Source of the DNA: Quercus robur
Taxonomy: Eukaryota > Streptophyta > Magnoliopsida > Fagales > Fagaceae
Length of the DNA: 64,000 nt
Assembly: GCF_932294415.1 (NCBI RefSeq)
Contig: NC_065543.1
Span: forward strand, 30,337,530 to 30,401,529
Direction: 5' to 3'
Shown here: one piece after another, positions 56,947 through 64,000 of the stretch
Layout: each line of letters opens with the position of its first letter
How positions within the stretch are numbered: the first letter of the stretch is position 1
The notes under the pieces: generated by a model
Databases searched by the model: none
What the model was told of the DNA's origin: nothing
Seen by the model: the letters and a program-made list of their open reading frames with translations, nothing else
Translations under genes and position numbers: made by a program

Positions 56947-59900
56947 CTAGCCGGCTGGATCTTCTGCAACTTGTGACGGTTGAGGCCTTTCGCGGGCGCT
57001 ACCAACTAATGCAGTTTGTCTAGGAACTTGAGAACTGGTTATGGGCTTCTGCAACGGCTTCAGAGCGGCCATGATCTCAGTAAATGATGGTCTCAATTTT
57101 GGATCTCTACAATGTTTAAATGGATCAATTATCAGGATCTCAAACTAGTGCATTTACAAATATAATTGACACACTGCATTAACCATGACAAACATAAGAA
57201 TGGAATTTCCCCTACTAATTCACAAGTTTAAGCTTTTAATCTTCTATTTTGTAAAATGCAAGTCTTGCTAATATCTTCTTGGGCAACATATTTAATCAGA
57301 AAACAGATTGAAGATCATGTTACCCATAGACAAGAAGTATGTGGCCACTAGATGAGAATTGTTGTAACAACAGAAGCAATGATACTAGTTTGTTGTGTCA
57401 AAAGGGTATTTGAATCGCACTACATCAGAAGATTAGTTATGAACATCATTATGGTCTTGTGAAAGATCTTACAAACAAACAATAGGAAAAAAAAAAAAGT
57501 TGCTAGACAGCCCCGTACACAAAATATCTTCCTGGGATCAATTTTTATTATTATTTGATATATTCACGTTTCTTGTCACAAAATGACAAGTTAAGATGCT
57601 TGCCTTTATGAAGTTCAAACCTCTACAAGTGAGCAAAAAAGAGAGGAAGGCCCTTTTTAGATGGCTACAATATGTGAGAAGCAATCCAATGGCAATGAAG
57701 TTGGAATAAGAGACTGTGTACCAAGCAATAGAAAAAGAGAAAGTTGATCTGAATGGGGGAGTGCTGGTAGGCTTCAAGTGTCACCGATTTGACTATTCTA
57801 AGTGGCCAGAGTGTAGATTGAATGAGCGTGAGCAAGAGGAAATCAAGATTGTTGATCTAAGGTGACAATCCAATTTTTTTCCTCTTTTTTTTCTTTTCAA
57901 TTTTTGGTCATTGTCTCTTAAATCAAAATTAAAATTAAAATAAAAAACACCAAGCAGACACAAATGCAAGCAGACACAAATGCAACCATGCCCCAGGCGT
58001 GTCCATGTCCAACATGTGTCTGATACCACAAAAGGGTTTTTTCCATGTCTCTGCTTCTATAGAAGACTAAGGTAAGCCAACAAAAGAAAATGCCCATGGA
58101 TGTTTTGAATCACAATATAAATATGTAAACAATTATTCACACGCATTCCTTAACCAAAAAATACTCACGTCTGCCAGCATTTCCGAATAATATCTGCAAT
58201 GGAAGGATCCATATCATCTGGAATGTCAAGACGCCGATGTTGAAATCCAACTGCACCAACAACTTGCATTGGGTTCATTCCCCCCCACGGTTGTTGCATC
58301 GTTGAGAGTTCCCATAGTATGACCCCAAAGCTATAAACGTCACTCCTGCAAGTTCAATTATACAATGTATTTATAAAAATAAAATAAAAAATCATAAAGG
58401 GTCCAAAACAAGGTACTAAAAACATATGTAGGAGAGAGACAGACAGAAAGAAGGCTTACTTTTCATTTGAAGGTTCATTTCTTAGCACTTCTGGGGCCAT
58501 CCACTCAGCCTGAAGAGTGCAATACAAAATGAACTTATTCAAAACCTAGCTTTAATGGTTGCATGCTTGCAATCAAAGACCGATACAAACAAGTTGATAA
58601 TCAAGAAAGCAAACATATTCAGGAAATTCATGAATACATATAGGCATGGCCAACGACTGCAAAATTCATTATTTGTTTCACAAATTCTACAATATAGAGA
58701 TTTCTGCTTTTGAAACCATTGCACATAACAAAGTTACTTCAACGGAAATAATTCCTGAAGTTCTAGTGCAATAGCACCAAAAACCTATTGGAGTAACTTA
58801 CCTTTTAACATTACTAAATAATAATAATCCGATTGTACCAACTACCACCAAAAACAGCCTTCATTATTTTTAGGCCTAACCAACAAGCTTTTATTTCAAT
58901 GTTCGCCATCCCTATGAACACCAAAAGTACAGACAGTACACATGTCCTTTAAATATTTCATGATTAGAGAATAAAGCATGTAATTCTACAGTCATGAATG
59001 CACTGTTATAAACAGTAAGTCCAAATGATCTTACAATTGAAGAACTTTTGGAATGGTTCTCTCTTTGTGATTTCCAAAGTTTGAGGAAAACATGCATCAA
59101 TCAATTTCAGCATTAAACAACATCAAAGCAAAACACCAATTCCCTTCACTTAGTCCTGACTCATATGCCATTTGCCATGCCAAAAAAGATGTCTAGTCAC
59201 CCCCTACCCCCCAATACCACACCTTTAATCACCACAAGAAGATCTACTGAATGCCTGGATACAGGCAACTAACAAGGAAAACGTTTAAAACAAAATGCAA
59301 CAAATGTGTAGTATCAAGAAAAGCACAAAAGTTTCTACCTTTTCAGTCAAAAAGAAAAGCACAAAAGTCAATGCTTTACTATTATTGGAAGCATAAAGCG
59401 GGTGCATAGAAACCAGATATGAAAAAGAAAAGAATATATAAATCAGGGAGGCATGAACATGATAGATCTGTTTGATAGATAACCCAAAAATAAACAGAAA
59501 GAAAAAGATTTTGGATGGTTCAACTGGCAGAGGGAAAAAGTGAAGTTGTTATTGGCTTACTGTCCCTGCAGTTGACCTTGAAGAGAGAAATGTGCTATGT
59601 TTCATTCGTGATAACCCAAAATCGCACACCTGAACAGGCAGAATATTTTACATCATGCTGGATTAGGCATGGAAGACACATTAAACATATTCAGCAATCA
59701 CAGTAAAGAGGTAAGACACCACCTTCACAACCCAATTTTTATCAACAAGAAGATTTGGGGACTTCAAATCTCGGTGCACTATCATGGGAGAGCAGTTGTG
59801 AAGATAGTTCATTCCCCGAGCCTAAAAGTAATCATTCAAAAAAAGATAAATTATATAAGTCACCGATTGGAGTAAATTCTGACTGAAATTGGAATAGAGA

Positions 59901-61397
59901 GCAAGAATGACAGGGTCATACAGCATCAAGGGCCATCCTCAAGCGCCTTCTTTCATCTAATTGATTGTTAGGCCGATGAAGCAACCTATACAAACTACCT
60001 CTGCAAAACATGAGCTTTTTTTTAGCATTTGAATTGACATAACTCATAAGATCCAAGAGACAATTTATCAAAAAGAAGCATACTGGGAGTGGAAGCTCTG
60101 AATCAAACAGAATCATAGTGGCAGATCCATTAACATTCTGTCTACTTTTTGAAAATGATATAGTTTTAGTAGACGAAATTAGATATAAAGTTAACGTCAA
60201 GTTAAAAATTTGGAGAGATGCTTTAGAATCTAAAGGCTTTCAACTGAGAAAGACTGAAACAGGGTACATAGAATTTAAGTTTAGTAAAAGTAGAAAAAAA
60301 TATGAAGGGGTTGAAAGACTTAATGGTCAATGATAGCAAAGAGTGAATGCTTTCGATATCTTGGATCAAGAATTCATAAGGATGGAAAAATTGAAGAGAA
60401 TGTGAATCACAAAATAAGAGCAAAGTGGATGATGTGAAGAAATGCATTGAGAGTATCATGTGATTGTAGAATACCCATTAAGTTAAACTGAAAATTTTAG
60501 AAGACTATTATAAGATTAGCTATGCTCTATTGTACTAAATTTTAGGCTATTAAGAAGCAACATTTTCACAAAATGAGTGTAGTTGAAAATGTTACGATGG
60601 ATAAGCGGAAATACTAGAAAAGATAAGATTCAAATTAAAAAATAAAAAATAAATATTAAAAAAAAAAAAAAAAGCTAAAAAATAGGGGTGACCCTATTGA
60701 TGAAAAGATGAGGAAGAGACAATTAAGATGGTTTGGTCATGTGCAATAAAGAGCTACTAATGCACCAATGAGGAAGAATGAGTTGAAGAAGTTAAAAAAT
60801 AAATAAAGAATTTTTTTTATAAAAAGCATGTTAATTAAAGAGGTGATAGAGAATATGATTTTTGATAGAATACAATGGTAGTAAAATGGCATGTGACCAA
60901 CTTTGATAGTTTGTTGAGGATCCATATCCAACCCCAAGGATTTGGAACTAAGGCTTGATTTTTTTTTTCTTTTTTTTTCTATCAATTCTCAAGAAAATCG
61001 CACAAGATGGAAAGTTGCAGAAGATACAGTGAAAAAAACAGAAAACAGAATTAAGAAAGTTTAACTATTGTGAAAGGTATTTCTGCCTTAATCAATAATT
61101 TCCAAAAGCCGTACCATACAAGAGCCACTTTTGATGCATCTCATTGGCTATGTGTGCGTATTGATTTCATATTATATGTAGTATTGTACTAATAAGAGTT
61201 TTTTCTCCCATAATTTGCAGTATAGTGCATTGACTTCCATAAATCTTTGATTAAGACCACGACACAGTTATGATCAGAAATAGAATGTTACTATACCTGG
61301 GAAGAAATTCAGTGATGATTGAAAGATTTGGGGTACGTGTTACAGCTCCCATGAATAGAACAACATTAGGATGCCTGAGTCTTTTCATTATCCGAAC
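56947..61397 (-). CDS. Raf-like MAPKKK (CTR1/EDR1 group), 3' part only
   Basis: Seven C-terminal exons are present, in gene order 61297-61397, 59922-60000, 59723-59821, 59561-59629, 58460-58509, 58169-58345 and 56947-57106. They total 735 nt, in frame to a stop. They encode [39 protein letters not shown], the catalytic loop [14 protein letters not shown], the magnesium-binding [67 protein letters not shown] and a short tail ending AEDPAG. This is the group B Raf-like kinase pattern, closest in memory to Arabidopsis At1g18160. Upstream exons (P-loop, catalytic Lys, regulatory N-terminus) lie beyond 64000, displaced by a LINE in the intron. Two introns carry LINEs. Confidence 0.93.
60105..60965 (+). 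mobile_element. RTE-type LINE 3' fragment in a kinase intron
   Basis: The plus strand reads [49 protein letters not shown], then with stops [20 protein letters not shown], the [20 protein letters not shown] region and [13 protein letters not shown], to the 3' end near GATCCATATCCAACCCCAAG and a T run at 60960. The usual catalytic FADD of reverse transcriptase is changed to FEND and there are many stops, so it is dead. It is antisense to the kinase. Confidence 0.85.
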
Positions 61398-61785
61398 CTT
61401 GCAATTCAGACACAAGTAAAACAAATTATGTCAATATAATCCTTATATACTTAGAGATACCAATGACAGTTAAATCCTAAAGGAAGCTATTTAGACATGT
61501 AAAAATGATGGTGGAAGGAGTGAGGTTTAAAACAAAAGAAAGGTAAGAATTTTCTATGCAGACCACAAAAAATGATCTTCACATGCTTAGAGAGTGGAAA
61601 GAGTTTGCATGAATCATCACAGGTGCCCTATTCAAATTCATTATCAGAATTCTGAGAAATATGTTCAGATATCTCATCCCATAGAATTTTGATGAGAATC
61701 ATATGCTCAATAAAAATAAGGCAATGATTGGTCACAGAACATTTAGACAGCACATGCAGACTTATAACAGAACAGGTCAGAAATA
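61398..61785. other. Kinase intron sequence before the LINE
   Basis: Intronic DNA upstream (in kinase orientation) of the exon ending at 61397. The 5' boundary of the LINE cannot be placed from this window alone and may lie in 61650-61800. Confidence 0.35.
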
Positions 61786-64000
61786 TTGTTCCCGGTTATT
61801 TTTTTACGTCTGTCTTGGATTGTTATGGGTGGATTTCGCAGTTTTTTTATTGAATCGAAGCTGTTTCAATTGGTGGTTGAGGAAGGGGGGAACTTTTTTT
61901 CCCTTAGGATTTATGAACGGGGAAAGTATTTCATGCAATCAGTTTTTATGGGTAAGAGTGCAGCACGATGGTTAATGCAAAGCTTGGAACACACAGTGAT
62001 TGGGAGTAACCCCAAACACTTCTTCACGCTCAGGGAAGGAGACACTGCATACACAGTGCAACGGGGCTCTAACTCGTTTGGGCAATATTTGTTAGTAACA
62101 GAGTTAAAAGTTGGCGGGATGAGAAGATCGATCATTATTCCTGCAGGCAAGGCACAACGAGGTTGGAGGGCCTTTGGTATAGAATTAAGGAGAATGCTTG
62201 AACCTTCTCATTATGCGTTGGGTGTTCCAAAAGCTGTATCGTCTAAGTTGGGTTCAGAGGTTCACCCTTCTCGGTCTTTTGTTGAAACGGTAAAAGCGTC
62301 TATGCAGGGAAGGAAGCATGCTTTCCAGCCCTCCATTAAAGAGACAGAGAAGTGTCAAGCAGTGGAGAACACTATGCCGCCTCCGAGAGATGAAGATGGG
62401 ATTCAGGTGGTGGCTTTTGAAGTTCCGACTAATAAGGCTATTCCGATTGCCGTGGATGGAGTGGAGGGGAGTCACCGTGATATTAATGTAGATGCTAAGG
62501 TTAAGGAGAAAATCCCGGAACAAAATAATTTCAGATTGAATAATTTGAATTTGAAAGAGGTTGATTTTGGTAGGGAGCGTCAAGTTAGGAGGTCTGGTTG
62601 GTTAAGGAAAGGTTTGACTGTGGAAGTAAATGAATTTGGCAAGAGGCGGGTGTCTTGGCAACGTGTTAGGAGTGACAAGCAAGCTGTAAAGTGGGTGGCA
62701 CGGGAGGATCTTTCTGCCCAGGTTAGCATTCAGGATAGGGAAAATGGGTTTTCTGAAGCCCAGGCTTCTTGTTTGGGTATTGGTAAGAGCTGCTTAGGCC
62801 CACTGTTGCCTAGGCCTTTTTCTTTTGAGGCAGGGGCTTGCTCCAAGCAGTCCAATAATAAACCCAGCCCATGTTCTACAGGCCCATTTGTGGAAGGTGG
62901 TGAGACTCAGGCAAACAAATCAGGCCCGAGCTCCTCATCAGTTGGTATGAGTGCTAGTGTGCTACCGGCGAGCTCGGCAATTGATCTTCTACCGACACAG
63001 AGGACGGCGATGGCTCCGGTGGCTGCCTTGAGCTCGAGCACACCCATACCGGTACCGGAAGTTCACGGCGGGAGTGGGTCTTGCGTCCAGGTGAGCCCGA
63101 GCTGGATCACCCAGCACCCCACCTTGCCGACACTGGTAGCGGAAGTGGTCAAGGCCACTCGTGAGCTGGGTTCACCACCCTTAGCTCCGACATGCCTCTC
63201 GCTGGAGCCGGCGAAGGTGTTGCCCTCAGAGGATCCGGTACAAAAGACGGCAGAAGGAGTTTTGACTGTTCCTCAGCGCTGGGTTCCGCCGGTGGAAGAG
63301 TTGGGGTGCGCCGGGATTCTTCTGAAGCTGGGTTTCAGGCTCAGTTCTGGTCGGGACAGTTTGTTGGGTCATTTTGAGTTGTCGGGTGGGTTGATTTCTG
63401 AAGCTAAGAGGTTAGTAATTCTCGATTTTGTGCCGAGATGGATCGGAACTCCTTTTCCCGATCAGTTTCTGGAGTTTCTGCGAGCTGGGTCGATGGGTTT
63501 CGGAGTATCGGGTCAGGCGGTTAATATTTGCTCTAGTAAGGAGCTTTCAAGCTTTCCTAGGGAGATTGTGCTTGCAAGGGATGCAGCTGATTTTTCTGTG
63601 GGTTTTGGTGAAAATGAAGTGTCAGATTGTTTACCTCTGCAAATCATTGATCCGGGTGTGTCAACAAATTTGGAAGAATTGAAGGAGGCCACTGAGGTAT
63701 TGAGTATTGAGAATAAGTTAGATATTTCTAGCTGGGTGAAGCACAGAATTCCTGGGTTCAGTAAATTGGTTGGGTTGTCAACGAATCGACATGAGAAATT
63801 GTGCATTGCTCTCTTACAGAGGCTAGAAACTGAGATGGAAGCAGCCAATGTGTTACACAGGAGAGAAATGGGTAGTAAAAAAGTGGCTAAGTCCAAAAAC
63901 AAGGGACGTAGAGAGTTGCAAAACTTGATATGCTCGGTGAATTATGAGAGGAGATAAAGGGTGGTTTTGTGTTGGTGTCATGAGTTGGGGTTAGTTTAGT
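61786..64000 (+). mobile_element. L1-like LINE, 5' part, running off the window
   Basis: This stretch contains the open ORF1 (to 63957), then a short spacer (TGTTGGTGTCATGAGTTGGG) at the position where ORF2 of such elements begins shortly after. The ORF2 and 3' end are beyond 64000. It is inserted in the intron of the Raf-like kinase gene, antisense to it. Confidence 0.75.
61825..63957 (+). CDS. LINE ORF1-type protein, intact
   Basis: A long uninterrupted frame of 710 aa from MGGFRSFFIESKLFQLVVEE (an alternative in-frame start at 61786 adds 13 aa). The N-terminal part, FSLRIYERGKYFMQSVFMGK and WRAFGIELRRMLEPSHY, followed by a Ser/Pro-rich middle and a basic end SKNKGRRELQNLICSVNYER, is the style of ORF1 proteins of woody-plant L1 elements. 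The function is presumed RNA binding and transport in retrotransposition. No gag zinc knuckle was seen. Absence of stops and frameshifts suggests a young insertion. I could not name a Pfam domain with certainty. Confidence 0.7.
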   Translation: MGGFRSFFIESKLFQLVVEEGGNFFSLRIYERGKYFMQSVFMGKSAARWLMQSLEHTVIGSNPKHFFTLREGDTAYTVQRGSNSFGQYLLVTELKVGGMRRSIIIPAGKAQRGWRAFGIELRRMLEPSHYALGVPKAVSSKLGSEVHPSRSFVETVKASMQGRKHAFQPSIKETEKCQAVENTMPPPRDEDGIQVVAFEVPTNKAIPIAVDGVEGSHRDINVDAKVKEKIPEQNNFRLNNLNLKEVDFGRERQVRRSGWLRKGLTVEVNEFGKRRVSWQRVRSDKQAVKWVAREDLSAQVSIQDRENGFSEAQASCLGIGKSCLGPLLPRPFSFEAGACSKQSNNKPSPCSTGPFVEGGETQANKSGPSSSSVGMSASVLPASSAIDLLPTQRTAMAPVAALSSSTPIPVPEVHGGSGSCVQVSPSWITQHPTLPTLVAEVVKATRELGSPPLAPTCLSLEPAKVLPSEDPVQKTAEGVLTVPQRWVPPVEELGCAGILLKLGFRLSSGRDSLLGHFELSGGLISEAKRLVILDFVPRWIGTPFPDQFLEFLRAGSMGFGVSGQAVNICSSKELSSFPREIVLARDAADFSVGFGENEVSDCLPLQIIDPGVSTNLEELKEATEVLSIENKLDISSWVKHRIPGFSKLVGLSTNRHEKLCIALLQRLETEMEAANVLHRREMGSKKVAKSKNKGRRELQNLICSVNYERR

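Overview
This is nuclear DNA of a flowering plant. It is AT-rich, with long introns, GT-AG (once GC-AG) splicing, plant-type gene families, and many plant MITEs and L1/RTE LINEs. The repeat vocabulary resembles woody eudicots, and I would guess Fagales (oak/beech/chestnut type); that species-level guess is only an inference.

Five host genes can be modelled. From left to right they are a RABA6-class Rab GTPase (+, 2 exons, 216 aa), a golgin-84-type Golgi protein, golgin candidate 2 (+, 10 exons, 685 aa), a DUF1295 membrane protein (-, 9 exons, 292 aa), a chloroplast FKBP17-2-type immunophilin (-, 3 exons, 261 aa), and the 3' part of a Raf-like MAPKKK (-, 7 exons seen, 5' end outside the window). 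From memory, Arabidopsis has these same families consecutively at At1g18200, At1g18190, At1g18180, At1g18170 and At1g18160, so this appears to be an ancient conserved block. A sixth, small single-exon gene (95 aa, 8064-8351) has two G-box/ABRE elements and a TATA box just upstream and is probably expressed in seed or under ABA.

The block has been stretched by transposons. The outstanding one is a 9.08-kb Mutator-like element at 34022-43101, with ~151-bp terminal inverted repeats and a perfect 10-bp target duplication. I found no transposase in it. Instead it carries pieces of at least four unrelated host genes: a plastid ribosomal protein S20 exon, a SPA1/SPA2-type kinase-like segment, three intact NAD-domain exons of a zinc alcohol dehydrogenase (HER2-like) and a TAF1 fragment on the opposite strand. 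It is therefore a multi-gene Pack-MULE sitting between golgin candidate 2 and DUF1295.

Other layers: 5.0-7.7 kb, a Harbinger-like MITE filled with extremely CpG-rich repeats and a long-TIR MITE. 9.4-12.6 kb, an L1 split into inverted 5' and sense 3' halves (twin-priming geometry) with a 797-bp hAT nested in its endonuclease. 12.9-15.3 kb, two MITEs that abut and share one TAA. 17.3-31.3 kb, golgin introns with a Tip100-type hAT, a SINE and L1 pieces. 56.9-64.0 kb, kinase introns holding an RTE LINE and the start of an L1-like LINE with an open ORF1. No rRNA, genuine tRNA gene or CRISPR array was seen.
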